Below, in pieces: positions 35,419 through 43,862 of a stretch of 64,000 nucleotides of DNA. Both the position numbers and the translations under genes were made by a program. This stretch comes from Sphingomonas changbaiensis NBRC 104936. GTDB lineage: Bacteria; Pseudomonadota; Alphaproteobacteria; Sphingomonadales; Sphingomonadaceae. Under the pieces are notes generated by a model. The model worked only from the letters and a program-made list of their open reading frames with translations. It had not been told where the DNA came from and did not search any database. The first letter of the stretch is position 1. Every line of letters begins with the position of its first letter. The stretch covers positions 1 through 64,000 of the forward strand of contig NZ_BBWU01000003.1 of the NCBI RefSeq assembly GCF_000974765.1, written 5' to 3'.

Positions 35419-37197
35419 GTGAAGATACGATTCTGGGGAACGCGGGGTTCACTGGCGAAGCCGGGGCCGAGCACGGTGCGGTTCGGCGGCAATACGTCGT
35501 GCGTCGAGGTCATCTCCGCGGCCGGCACGCGGCTGGTGATCGATTGCGGGACCGGGGCGCACGAGCTTGGGCAGGCGATCCTCCGCGAGGGCGGGGATTC
35601 GCACGGGCATGTGCTGATCAGCCACACCCATTGGGATCATATCCAGGGCATCCCCTTTTTCGCGCCCTTATTCGTGCCCGGCCACAGCTGGGATATCTAC
35701 GCGCCCCAGGGCTTTGGAGAGTCGCTGAAGGACACGCTCGCCGGGCAGATGGAGTATACCTATTTCCCGGTCACGCCGGAGGCGTTCGGGGCCCAGGTCC
35801 GCTATCACAATCTGGGCGAAGGCAGCTTCACGATCGACGACTTCACGATCCGGACGCGCTACCTCAACCACCCGGCGCTGACGCTCGCCTTCCGCGTCGA
35901 GGCGGACGGCGCGAGCTTCGCCTATTCCTGCGACCATGAGCCGCATTCGCGCGAGCTGGCGGTCGGCGAAGGCATGATCCATGGCGAGGACCTCGCCCAT
36001 GCCGAGTTCATGGCCGGCGTCGACCTGGTTATCCACGACGCCCAATATGTCGCCGAAGAATATCAGGAAAAGCAGGGCTGGGGGCACAGCACTGTCGAAT
36101 ATGCCGTTACCATCGGCCGCGCCGCGGGCGCCGACCAGCTGGCGCTCACCCATCACGATCCGAGCCGCACCGACGACCAGATCGACGAGATCCTCGCCCG
36201 CATCCAGGCCCAGATCGGCGCTGGCAAGCCGCGCGTGTTCGCAGCCTTTGAAGGGCTGGAGGTCCAGATCGGATCGCAGGAACCCGATGCGCCCCGCGCG
36301 GCAGCCCCCAATCTGGAAAGCGCGATCCGGACCGGACCCGAGCAGGAGGGAGCGATCGTCATGCTGATCGCGCCCGACGACGAGATCGCGGCGCGAGTCG
36401 AGCGTGCTGCCGCACCGGAGCCGGTCCGCTTGCTCCGCGCCGAAAGCCTCGACCAGGCGGCGGCGATGCTCGGCGAGCGGCGGCCGTCCCTGGTGCTGGT
36501 GCAGGACGGGGCGGAGATGCAGCCGTTCGTTCCCGTTCGGCTGGCCGGAGCCGACGAGAGCGGCGAGACCCACTTCGTCCTGCTGGGCGGAACCGGTGCC
36601 GCAGACCGGGGCTATGCCGACCGGCTGGAAGAGCCCTGGTCGGTCGAATATGCGCGCACGCGCATCCGCACCTGGTTGATGCGGGCCGAATGCCATTGGG
36701 CCCGCCCGGCGGTTCCCGACGATGAAGCCGAACGCATCGCGGCACTCCGCCGCCTGGGCCTGCTCGACACGCCTCCCGAAGAACGGTTCGATCGGCACAC
36801 CCGCATTGCGTCGGCCTTGTTCAAGGTGCCGATCGCGCTCGTCAGCCTGATCGACGAGGACCGGCAATGGTTCAAATCCTGCTTCGGCACAGATGTCTGC
36901 GAAAGTTCGCGCGAGACGAGCTTCTGCGCGCACGCCGTCGCTTCGGGCGAGATGCTGATCGTGCCCGACGCGCTGCACGACGACCGCTTTCGCGACAATC
37001 CGATGGTCTGCGACGGACCGCGCATCCGGTTTTATGCCGGCGCGCTCATTCATTCGCCGGAAGGCAAGCGGATCGGAACCTTGTGCATTCTCGATATCCG
37101 GCCGCGCAATCTTTCTGCGGAGGAGATCGCGCTGTTGAAGGACGTGGCGTCGGCGGTCGAGGCCGAAATCTGCGGGCCACGCCTGAAGGCCGCCTGA
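35419..37197 (+). CDS. Metallo-beta-lactamase hydrolase fused to a degenerate receiver-like region and a GAF domain
   Basis: A 592-residue three-part protein. Residues 1-300 form an MBL-fold phosphodiesterase/hydrolase (FWGTRGSLAKPGP, SHTHWDHIQG with zinc ligands, YSCDHEPHS, LALTHHDPSRTDD). Residues about 314-410 resemble a receiver domain with poor acidic pocket. Residues about 440-590 are a GAF domain (RLGLLDTPPEERFDR ... SLIDEDRQWFKSCFG ... SFCAHAV). The GTG at 35419 follows AGGGGG. The cyclase gene begins 4 bp after the stop, so the pair probably forms a signalling unit. The ligand of GAF and MBL substrate are unknown. Confidence 0.85.
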   Translation: MKIRFWGTRGSLAKPGPSTVRFGGNTSCVEVISAAGTRLVIDCGTGAHELGQAILREGGDSHGHVLISHTHWDHIQGIPFFAPLFVPGHSWDIYAPQGFGESLKDTLAGQMEYTYFPVTPEAFGAQVRYHNLGEGSFTIDDFTIRTRYLNHPALTLAFRVEADGASFAYSCDHEPHSRELAVGEGMIHGEDLAHAEFMAGVDLVIHDAQYVAEEYQEKQGWGHSTVEYAVTIGRAAGADQLALTHHDPSRTDDQIDEILARIQAQIGAGKPRVFAAFEGLEVQIGSQEPDAPRAAAPNLESAIRTGPEQEGAIVMLIAPDDEIAARVERAAAPEPVRLLRAESLDQAAAMLGERRPSLVLVQDGAEMQPFVPVRLAGADESGETHFVLLGGTGAADRGYADRLEEPWSVEYARTRIRTWLMRAECHWARPAVPDDEAERIAALRRLGLLDTPPEERFDRHTRIASALFKVPIALVSLIDEDRQWFKSCFGTDVCESSRETSFCAHAVASGEMLIVPDALHDDRFRDNPMVCDGPRIRFYAGALIHSPEGKRIGTLCILDIRPRNLSAEEIALLKDVASAVEAEICGPRLKAA

Positions 37198-37201
37198 CAG
37201 C

Positions 37202-39904
37202 ATGAATGCCATCAGTCCCGGCCTGTTCAGGCGCGTCCGGCAAGGCGAAGGCGACGACGCGCGCGCGCTGCTCTGGCGATTGATCTGGATTTACCAGGGC
37301 GGCTGCGCGGCGGCGGTCGTGATCTCCATGTCCCTGGTTTTCCTGGGGTTGGAGGTCACCGGCTACCAGTGGGTGATCCTGCTGGTGATGCTGCCGGTCG
37401 CCGTCGCGCTCTACAACGCGCCCGACGTCTGGCTGCTGCGGCGTCATGCCGGCCCGATCGTCGACGCGATGCGGGCGCAAGATGCCGGCACCGCAACCGA
37501 GCCCGTGCTCGCCACCGGCGTCGTGCGCGCGCTGAACCTGCCTTATTTCTCGTTCCTGCGCGTGACGTTCCTGCACGGACCGCTGGTCACCGCGCTCGTC
37601 TTCGTCGTGACCGGCACGGCGAACTGGCTGCTCGACGCCCAGTTTGCCGACTGGCAGATGCTCGCCTTCGGGGCGACCACGCTGTTCTTTGCGTCGCCGA
37701 CCCACGCGATCTTCGAATATTTCGCCGTCAGTCGCGCGATGGAGCCGGTGATCGTGCGCTTCAGCCGGGCGCTGGGTGGAACGCTGCCGCAGGAATATCG
37801 CCAGGGTCTGATCTCGGTCAGGCTGAAGAGCAAATTGCTCTACCTCGCGATCTTCGTCACGACCCTGCCGCTGATCTTCTTCGCCGCCTCGATGGTGTTC
37901 AAGGTCGAGCGCATGTTCGCCCAGGTCGGCGTCACCGCGTCCACGGCGATGATGGGGCCGTTCTATGCCTGGATTGTCGGCGTCGTGCTCGCCTGCGGCC
38001 TCGGCTCGGTGATGATGGCCCTGCTGACTGCGCGGGAGGTGTCGCGGTCGGCGATGCGGCTGATCGACGGCATGCGCCTGGTCGAAAGCGGACGGTTGGA
38101 CGAGGTCCGGCTCGAGGTCTTCTCGACCGACGAATATGCCGACATCTTCCACGGCTTTCAGCACATGCTCGACTCTTTGCGCGAAGAGCAGCAGATCCTC
38201 GAGATCAGCCACGATCTGGCGGGCGAGCTGCAGCTGGACGTGCTGATCGCGCGGATCATGACGGCAACGACCGAGCTGCTGAACGCGGAACGATCGACGC
38301 TCTTCCTGCACGACCCCAAGACCGACGAGCTGTATTCAGTGTTCGCGGAAGGGGATTCAATCACCGAGATCCGCTTGCCGTCCAATCGCGGCATCGCCGG
38401 CGCGGTGTTCACGTCGGGCAAGGCGGAAAACATCGCCGATCCGTACAGCGACGATCGTTTCGACCAGAGCGTCGATCTTCAGACCGGCTTCCGCACCCGC
38501 AGCATCCTCTGCCAGCCGATCGTCAACAAGCATGGCGGGCGGATCGGCGTGACGCAGGTGCTGAACAAGAAGGGCGCGGGCGGCTTTTCCGAAAAGGACG
38601 AAGCGCGCCTCCGCGCCTTTTCGGCGCAGATCGCGGTCAGCCTGGAGAATGCCAAGCTGTTCGACGACGTGCTGAGCATGAAGAATTACAACGAGAGCAT
38701 TCTCGAAAGCACGTCCAACGGCTTCGTGACGCTGGATGCAGAGCAGCGGATCGTCACCGCCAACACCGCCGCGCTGGAAATCCTGGGCGTGCGCGAAAGC
38801 CTGGCCGGCAAGCCCGCCGCCGACGTGTTCGCGGGCGAGAACCGGTGGGTGATCGAAAAATTGGAGCGGGCAGGGCGGGGCGGCGAAACCCAACTGGCCG
38901 TCGATGCGGAGATCGTCCGCGCGACCGACGTGCCGGCGTCCGTCAACCTGTCCGCTGCGCCGCTGATCGATGCGAACGAGCAGCGGATCGGGTCGATGCT
39001 GGTGATGGAAGACATCACCGCCGAAAAGCGCGTCCGTTCCACGATGGCGCGCTACATGAGCAAGGAGGTCGCCGATCAGCTCCTGCAGGCGGGCGAGGAC
39101 GTGCTTGGCGGGCGCGACCAGATGGTGTCGATCCTGTTCTCCGACGTGCGCGGCTTCACCACCATCGCAGAGGCGATCGGCGCGCGCGAAACGGTGACGA
39201 TGCTCAACGAGTATTTCACCGAGATGGTCGACGTGATCCTCGAGAACGGGGGCATCCTCGACAAATATATCGGCGACGCGATGATGGCGCTGTTCGGGGC
39301 GCCGTTCGTCGGGCCGAGCGATGCGGACAATGCGCTCGCCGCCGCCAACAATATGCTGCTGTGCCTTGCGGAGCTGAATGCGCGCAGGGGGAGAGACGGG
39401 AAGCCGCCGCTCGACGTCGGTTTGGGGGTCAGCACCGGCGACGTGATCGTCGGCAACATCGGCTCGTCGAAGCGGATGGAATATACGGTGATCGGCGACA
39501 GCGTGAACCTCGCCTCGCGGCTTGAGGGCGCGAACAAATTCTACGGCACGCACATCCTGATTTCGGAGTTCACGCGCGAGCGGCTGACCCGGCCGTTCCT
39601 GACGCGCGAGATCGACCTGATCCGCGTCAAGGGCAAGGACTTCCCGGTCGCCGTTCACGAATCGCTCGAACATTGCCGCGATCGGCTGAACGGCGCGCTC
39701 GACGATATGCTCGGCAATTACGGGCGTGGCTTGAGCGCCTATCGCGGCCGCTGCTGGGACGAGGCGAAGCGTGCGTTCGGAGAGGCATGCAAGGCCGTGC
39801 CCGGCGACGGCCCGTCGGCGATGTACATCAGTCGATGCGAGCAATTCGCGAAAGTGCCCCCGCCCGAGGATTGGGACGGCGTCTGGTCGCTGACTGCGAA
39901 ATAG
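37202..39904 (+). CDS. Membrane class III adenylate/guanylate cyclase with GAF and PAS domains
   Basis: A 900-residue inner-membrane cyclase: about six N-terminal helices (about 25-280), a HAMP-like linker, GAF (about 345-490), PAS (about 500-600) and the cyclase catalytic domain (about 625-800). Metal aspartates are in FSDVRGFTTIAEA and KYIGDAMMALFGAP; substrate-binding residues are in GVSTGDVIVGNIGS and MEYTVIGDSVNLASRLEG. It produces cAMP or cGMP; the sequence alone does not settle which. A C-terminal helical tail follows. It lies 4 bp after the MBL-GAF gene and overlaps glk by one base. Confidence 0.9.
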   Translation: MNAISPGLFRRVRQGEGDDARALLWRLIWIYQGGCAAAVVISMSLVFLGLEVTGYQWVILLVMLPVAVALYNAPDVWLLRRHAGPIVDAMRAQDAGTATEPVLATGVVRALNLPYFSFLRVTFLHGPLVTALVFVVTGTANWLLDAQFADWQMLAFGATTLFFASPTHAIFEYFAVSRAMEPVIVRFSRALGGTLPQEYRQGLISVRLKSKLLYLAIFVTTLPLIFFAASMVFKVERMFAQVGVTASTAMMGPFYAWIVGVVLACGLGSVMMALLTAREVSRSAMRLIDGMRLVESGRLDEVRLEVFSTDEYADIFHGFQHMLDSLREEQQILEISHDLAGELQLDVLIARIMTATTELLNAERSTLFLHDPKTDELYSVFAEGDSITEIRLPSNRGIAGAVFTSGKAENIADPYSDDRFDQSVDLQTGFRTRSILCQPIVNKHGGRIGVTQVLNKKGAGGFSEKDEARLRAFSAQIAVSLENAKLFDDVLSMKNYNESILESTSNGFVTLDAEQRIVTANTAALEILGVRESLAGKPAADVFAGENRWVIEKLERAGRGGETQLAVDAEIVRATDVPASVNLSAAPLIDANEQRIGSMLVMEDITAEKRVRSTMARYMSKEVADQLLQAGEDVLGGRDQMVSILFSDVRGFTTIAEAIGARETVTMLNEYFTEMVDVILENGGILDKYIGDAMMALFGAPFVGPSDADNALAAANNMLLCLAELNARRGRDGKPPLDVGLGVSTGDVIVGNIGSSKRMEYTVIGDSVNLASRLEGANKFYGTHILISEFTRERLTRPFLTREIDLIRVKGKDFPVAVHESLEHCRDRLNGALDDMLGNYGRGLSAYRGRCWDEAKRAFGEACKAVPGDGPSAMYISRCEQFAKVPPPEDWDGVWSLTAK

Positions 39905-40857
39905 TGGAAATCGTCGCGGTCGATATCGGCGGCACCCACGCCCGTTTCGCTATTGCCGAGATCGGGCGAGGCGGCGTCAGGCTGGGCGCAGAGACGGTGC
40001 TGAGGACGGGCGATTTTACCGGGCTGGCCGAAGCCTGGCAGGCGTTCGGGCAAAGCGCCGGCCGTCCGCTTCCGGCTGCAGCGGGCATCGCCATTGCCGC
40101 GCCTGTCGAGGGCGAGACGATCAAGCTGACCAACAATGCCTGGGTGCTTCGCCCCGCAACCCTCCATGCTGAGCTTGGGGTCGAGCACGTCACGCTGGTC
40201 AACGACTTCGCCGCGGTCGCCTATGCCGTCTCCGTCTGCGAGGATGCGCAGCTTGCGCATGTCTGCGGTCCGGACGTGCCGCTGCCGCGGAATGGCCCGG
40301 TGAGCATCGTCGGTCCGGGAACTGGGCTTGGCGTTGCGCTTCTCCTCCGCGGACCTGACGGGGACCAGGTGATTGCGACGGAGGGCGGCCATATCGGCTT
40401 TGCGCCCGGCGATGCGATCGAGGACCGGCTCCTCGCTCGCTTGCGGGCGCGCTATGGGCGGGTGTCGGTCGAGCGGACGGCGTCGGGGGCGGGACTCGCG
40501 GACATCCATGCCGAGCTGGCCGGCGACGATGGTCCGATCGATGATCGAAGCCTCTGGGGACGGGCGCTGGCGGGCGAGGATCTCGATGCTGTGGCAGCGC
40601 TCGACCGGTTCTGCGCGATCCTGGGCGCCGCCGCGGGAGATATCGCGCTGGCTCAGGGCGCCAATGCAGTCGTGATCGCGGGCGGCCTCGGCCTCAGGCT
40701 GGCGCAGCATCTGCCGCACTCCGCCTTTGTCGCTCGGTTTCGCGCAAAAGGCCGGTTCGAGGCGCGGATGGCTGCCCTTCCGGTCAGGCTGATTACCCAT
40801 GCGCAACCAGGCCTGCTTGGCGCCGCCGCAGCTTTCGCTGCCCAGCACACCAGATAA
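39904..40857 (+). CDS. glk: Glucokinase
   Basis: Phosphorylates glucose with ATP at the entry of the Entner-Doudoroff/glycolytic route. The 317-residue bacterial glucokinase shows the phosphate motif VDIGGTHARFAI, LVNDFAAVAYAV, VGPGTGLGVALL with catalytic Asp in the VNDF segment, and TEGGHIGFAPGD. It starts at GTG 39904, sharing the last base of the cyclase TAG, so it may be regulated with the cyclase or simply cotranscribed. Confidence 0.9.
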   Translation: MEIVAVDIGGTHARFAIAEIGRGGVRLGAETVLRTGDFTGLAEAWQAFGQSAGRPLPAAAGIAIAAPVEGETIKLTNNAWVLRPATLHAELGVEHVTLVNDFAAVAYAVSVCEDAQLAHVCGPDVPLPRNGPVSIVGPGTGLGVALLLRGPDGDQVIATEGGHIGFAPGDAIEDRLLARLRARYGRVSVERTASGAGLADIHAELAGDDGPIDDRSLWGRALAGEDLDAVAALDRFCAILGAAAGDIALAQGANAVVIAGGLGLRLAQHLPHSAFVARFRAKGRFEARMAALPVRLITHAQPGLLGAAAAFAAQHTR

Positions 40858-40885
40858 AAAAAGGGGCCCCGCTCCAGCGGGGCCC
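40856..40885 (-). terminator. Rho-independent terminator for the minus-strand gene group
   Basis: A 10-bp stem GGGCCCCGCT / AGCGGGGCCC (40864-40873/40876-40885) is preceded on the plus strand by seven A residues (40856-40862), i.e. a U-run after the hairpin on the minus strand. It would end transcripts of the small minus-strand gene and could also stop the glk transcript. Confidence 0.75.
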
Positions 40886-41004
40886 TATCAGGGAGTCATG
40901 TCAGCAGCGGGGGGTGAGATCGCTGCGTCAGGACCAGCTTATCAACTCAAGCTGTCGCCAAACTATGTTCGGGACTGGTTAAAATTGTCTCAATGTGTCG
41001 CGGC

Positions 41005-41274
41005 CTATTGGACCTTGGCGGGCCGCTTCCGCTTGGGGGCCTCCGGGTCGGGGCGTTCGTCCTGTGTGGTGAACTGGATGTGCGCGAGATGTTGCCGGAT
41101 CAGCGCTTCGCCTTCCCGCATGGTCGGCACCGGGTGTTCGGAAAGCGTCTGGTCGCCAAGCTGGAAAACAACTTTATAGGGTTGTTGTTCGCCCGGCGTG
41201 ATAACCACGCGGCCCGACGCGGTATCCGCCGGCTTGACGAAAAGGAGCCCGGAATCGCAGTCTTCGGTCGACAT
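41005..41274 (-). CDS. Small hypothetical protein
   Basis: An 89-residue acidic protein starting MSTEDCDSGLLFVKPADTAS, with a predicted beta-rich core (GRVVITPGEQQPYKVVFQLGD) and a basic C-terminus (APKRKRPAK). Its ATG is chosen because GGAGGA lies 7-12 bp upstream. A near-EcfG promoter (GGAAC-N17-GGTT, 41305-41330) lies upstream. Function unknown; no family recognised. Confidence 0.7.
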   Translation of the reverse strand: MSTEDCDSGLLFVKPADTASGRVVITPGEQQPYKVVFQLGDQTLSEHPVPTMREGEALIRQHLAHIQFTTQDERPDPEAPKRKRPAKVQ

Positions 41275-41304
41275 CGTTCTGTCCTCCGCCCGCAATGAGA
41301 CTCA

Positions 41305-41330
41305 AACCCGCGAGGCGTATGGCCCGTTCC
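41305..41330 (-). promoter_or_regulatory. EcfG-like promoter motif upstream of the small protein
   Basis: On the minus strand GGAAC (41330-41326), a 17-bp spacer, then GGTT (41308-41305): one mismatch from GGAAC-N16/17-CGTT. It lies 31 bp upstream of the small gene's ATG, which also has a good ribosome-binding site. Weak by itself. Confidence 0.3.
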
Positions 41331-41332
41331 GT

Positions 41333-41635
41333 TCAGCTATTCTCCTGAACCCAATTCGCATAAGGCAGGTGGGCATGATCGATCGGCCAGGACACCACGG
41401 CCGGCACGTCATAGCTGTGCAGCGCCGCAATGCGGGCGATCAGGGCGTCGGGGGCAGCCGTCTTGAACAGCGCCGGCACCTCCTCCGCGCGTTCGACGAC
41501 CCCCTGCCAACGATAAATCGAGCGGCAAGGCGCGAGGATATTGGCACAGGCGGCGAGCCTTTCCGTCACGACCGTCTCGGCGATCCGCTCGGCCTCGGCG
41601 GCGTCAGCGAATAGCGCGTAGACGGTCGCGATCAT
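41333..41635 (-). CDS. cutA: Divalent-cation tolerance protein CutA
   Basis: A 100-residue CutA1 trimer-forming protein. Family features: an N-terminal strand (MIATVYALFADAAEAERIAETVV), LAACANILAPCRSIYRWQGVVE (ACxN and Trp region) and SYDVPAVVSWPI. It overlaps ctaA by 4 bp. CutA is a copper- and other divalent-cation-tolerance-linked protein of uncertain biochemical role. Confidence 0.93.
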   Translation of the reverse strand: MIATVYALFADAAEAERIAETVVTERLAACANILAPCRSIYRWQGVVERAEEVPALFKTAAPDALIARIAALHSYDVPAVVSWPIDHAHLPYANWVQENS

Positions 41636-42642
41636 GTCCGCCGCCCGGCCGAATGGGCGCACCACGTCGCGCTGGCGACGACCAGGACGGCGACCGCCTG
41701 GTGCAGCACCGCGACGGGCAGGTCCACGCCGGTCATGATCGTCGCGATGCCGAGCAGGATCTGCGTCCCGAACGCCGTGTGCAGCGCGATGCTGGCGCGG
41801 CGATCGCCGGCGCGCTTTGCCAGCCGCGCGAGGACGACGAGCGCGGCGACCGCAACCCAGGCCCACCAGCGATGCTCCCACTGCACCAGGAACGGATCGT
41901 TCGCCATGTTCCACGGCCAGTTCGGCGAAACCTCGGGGAAAAAACGGCCGTTCATCAGCGGCCAGTCGCTTGCCGCAAGCCCGGCGCGCAGTCCCGCGGT
42001 CCAGGCGCCGAGCAGAATCTGGATCGCGAGAACGATCAAGAGTCCGGCAGGCAGCAGGCGCAGCCGCGCCGGACGCGCTGCGCGATCGCGGGCGAGTTGA
42101 CGCAGATCGAGCGCGGTCCAGATCAGGCCGGCGAAAATGAACAAGGCCGTCATCAGGTGGACGGCCAAACGGTAGTGGCTGACCTCGGTGCGTCCGGCCA
42201 GGCCCGATTCGACCATCCACCAGCCGATCGCCCCCTGCAGTCCGCCCAGCGCCAGCAACGCTACGAGGCGCCAGCCATAGCCGCGGGGGATCTGACGCTT
42301 CGCCGCAAACCAGACCAGCGGCAGCGCGAAGGCAACGCCGATCAGCCGCCCGAGCAGCCGATGGATGAACTCCCAGAAGAAAATGAACTGAAAGTCGCCA
42401 AGCGTCATCGACCGGTTGAGCGCCTGATACTGGGTGGTGCCCTGGTAGAGCTCGAACGCCCGTTCCCATTGCGCATGGGTGACCGGCGGCAGGGCGCCCG
42501 AAACCGGCTTCCATTCGGTGATCGACAGCCCCGATTCGGTCAGGCGCGTAATGCCGCCCACGACGACCATTAGGAACACGAGTGCGGCGACGCTCAGCAG
42601 CCACCAGGAAAGCGCGAGCGGGCGGGAAGAACGGTCAGTCAC
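41632..42642 (-). CDS. ctaA: Heme A synthase (COX15/CtaA)
   Basis: Converts heme O to heme A for cytochrome oxidase, in the inner membrane. The 336-residue protein has eight hydrophobic segments and the conserved family stretch VVVGGITRLTESGLSITEW. It also has haem-ligand histidines in FIHRLLGR, HYRLAVHLM, EHRWWAWV and HQAVAV. The GTG at 42642 (MTDRSSRPLALSWW) is preferred over ATG 42726, because the longer frame overlaps a Zur-like box and the divergent MerC leader. Alternative starts cannot be excluded. Confidence 0.9.
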   Translation of the reverse strand: MTDRSSRPLALSWWLLSVAALVFLMVVVGGITRLTESGLSITEWKPVSGALPPVTHAQWERAFELYQGTTQYQALNRSMTLGDFQFIFFWEFIHRLLGRLIGVAFALPLVWFAAKRQIPRGYGWRLVALLALGGLQGAIGWWMVESGLAGRTEVSHYRLAVHLMTALFIFAGLIWTALDLRQLARDRAARPARLRLLPAGLLIVLAIQILLGAWTAGLRAGLAASDWPLMNGRFFPEVSPNWPWNMANDPFLVQWEHRWWAWVAVAALVVLARLAKRAGDRRASIALHTAFGTQILLGIATIMTGVDLPVAVLHQAVAVLVVASATWCAHSAGRRT

Positions 42643-42694
42643 GGGCCGGCTCTGCGACGGGGCGAGGCCAGAGACAAGTCTTTCATCGACAGAT

Positions 42695-42707
42695 GATATA
42701 TTGTAAC
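42695..42707. promoter_or_regulatory. Candidate Zur box
   Basis: On the minus strand 42707-42695 reads GTTACAATATATC, agreeing at 11 of 13 positions with the proteobacterial Zur core GTTATAATATAAC; it is an imperfect dyad in a GC-rich background. It lies 46 bp upstream of the MerC-domain gene start, about 1.2 kb from the zur gene, in the ctaA/MerC divergent region. Confidence 0.5.
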
Positions 42708-42752
42708 CGGCGCCGCTTCCTGCCATATGCAGGCGGACGCAAGGAGTCGCTT

Positions 42753-43121
42753 TTGCTCGAGAGGTTACCAGGAACGGGAACGCTCGACCGGCTGGCCATT
42801 GGCCTGTCGGGGCTATGCCTCGTGCATTGTGTGGCGAGCGTGTTCCTGCTGTCGCTGCTCGCGTCGGCCGGCGGCATGCTGGTGCATCCGGCGGTTCATG
42901 AAATCGGGCTGGCGATCGCGATCGCGGTCGGCACGTTTGCGCTGGTTCGCGGTGCCTTCGAACACGGCTATATCCTGCCTGGCGCGGTTGGCGGTCTTGG
43001 GCTGGGCGTGATGGCGGGTGCGCTGTCGATGCCGCACGGGCCGATGGAGACGGTCTATACGATGCTCGGCGTCGGTATTCTCGCGCTCGGCCACGACCTC
43101 AACCGGCGCGCCGCCAATTAG
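42753..43121 (+). CDS. MerC-domain membrane protein
   Basis: A 122-residue protein with the MerC domain: four hydrophobic segments, LVHCVASVFLLSLLASAGGM (Cys for metal handling), HEIGLAIAIAVGTFALVRG, and HGYILPGAVGGLG. The TTG start at 42753 is assigned because AAGGAG (42741-42746) lies at exactly 6 bp; the upstream ATG 42693 is in the regulatory dyad. MerC-type proteins near zur in sphingomonads may serve zinc uptake, not mercury; this is inferred from the box and neighbour. Confidence 0.82.
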   Translation: MLERLPGTGTLDRLAIGLSGLCLVHCVASVFLLSLLASAGGMLVHPAVHEIGLAIAIAVGTFALVRGAFEHGYILPGAVGGLGLGVMAGALSMPHGPMETVYTMLGVGILALGHDLNRRAAN

Positions 43122-43145
43122 ACAGTCGCGCCGGCGAGGCTGACA

Positions 43146-43685
43146 TCAGGCGAACACCCGACGCGCGGTGCTCCGCCGGCGGATCAGGCCGCCGACCAGG
43201 CCGAAGCCGGCCAGCATCAGCGCCCATGTCGCCGGCTCGGGCACCGCATCCAGATCGACGATGTTCACGCGGCTCGAATGATAGATCGCGCCGGTGCCGA
43301 GCGAATAGACGAAGCTGTTGATCAGCGGCGTGCCGCCCGGATGCTGCAGGAAGAAGCCGAAGCCGGGCACGGCTGGGGAGACCGTGAAGCTGACAAGCCC
43401 GATGTTCGTACCGGTGACCAGCACGTCATTGCCTTTGTTGAACGAGAAGAGCGGGGTGCCGGCGCCGGGCAGGTTGAAATCGGAAAGCCCCACGGCGGCC
43501 GGCGGCGTGAGGAACGCCTGGTCGTTATAGGTGTAGCTGAACTTGCCGGTCACGGCCGCGACCGGAGCGCTCGCTTCGAAACCGAGCGCGGTGATCGAAA
43601 AATGCTTGGTGACGGTCGCAGCCGGCGCTTGTTGCGCCCCGGCGAGGCTTGCCGCCGCGGCGAGCAGGCGAAGAAGATATTTCAT
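43146..43685 (-). CDS. Exported PEPxxWA-CTERM sorting-domain protein
   Basis: A 179-residue exported protein: signal peptide MKYLLRLLAAAASLAGAQQ (cleavage near APAAT), a beta-rich mature body, and a C-terminal VPEPATWALMLAGFGLVGG followed by an arginine tail (RRRSTARR). That terminus is the alphaproteobacterial PEPxxWA-CTERM variant, recognised by an exosortase not present here. Its function is probably surface-associated; the mature domain is unassigned. Confidence 0.9.
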   Translation of the reverse strand: MKYLLRLLAAAASLAGAQQAPAATVTKHFSITALGFEASAPVAAVTGKFSYTYNDQAFLTPPAAVGLSDFNLPGAGTPLFSFNKGNDVLVTGTNIGLVSFTVSPAVPGFGFFLQHPGGTPLINSFVYSLGTGAIYHSSRVNIVDLDAVPEPATWALMLAGFGLVGGLIRRRSTARRVFA

Positions 43686-43862
43686 GAAAACCCCATTCCA
43701 ATGTGATTGTGCAGGCCGCGGAAGGGGCCGCGGCGGGCCGGTGCGTTAACCATGGAGAAAAACGGCATCCCGCACGTCGCGACGAGCGCGCGACCTTTCG
43801 CGACGGCGCCGCACCGGCGGGTTCGGCTTGCCGTCTTGGTCGCGCGAGCCTACCTATTCGTC

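Noticed and set aside
35040-35939. Alternate plus-strand frame reading from the comEC gap into the MBL gene
   Set aside because: Passes through palindromic repeats and is out of frame with the MBL zinc motifs.
37369-39525. 718-codon alternate plus-strand frame within the cyclase gene
   Set aside because: Arg-rich translation without domains; the cyclase frame has intact GAF, PAS and catalytic motifs.
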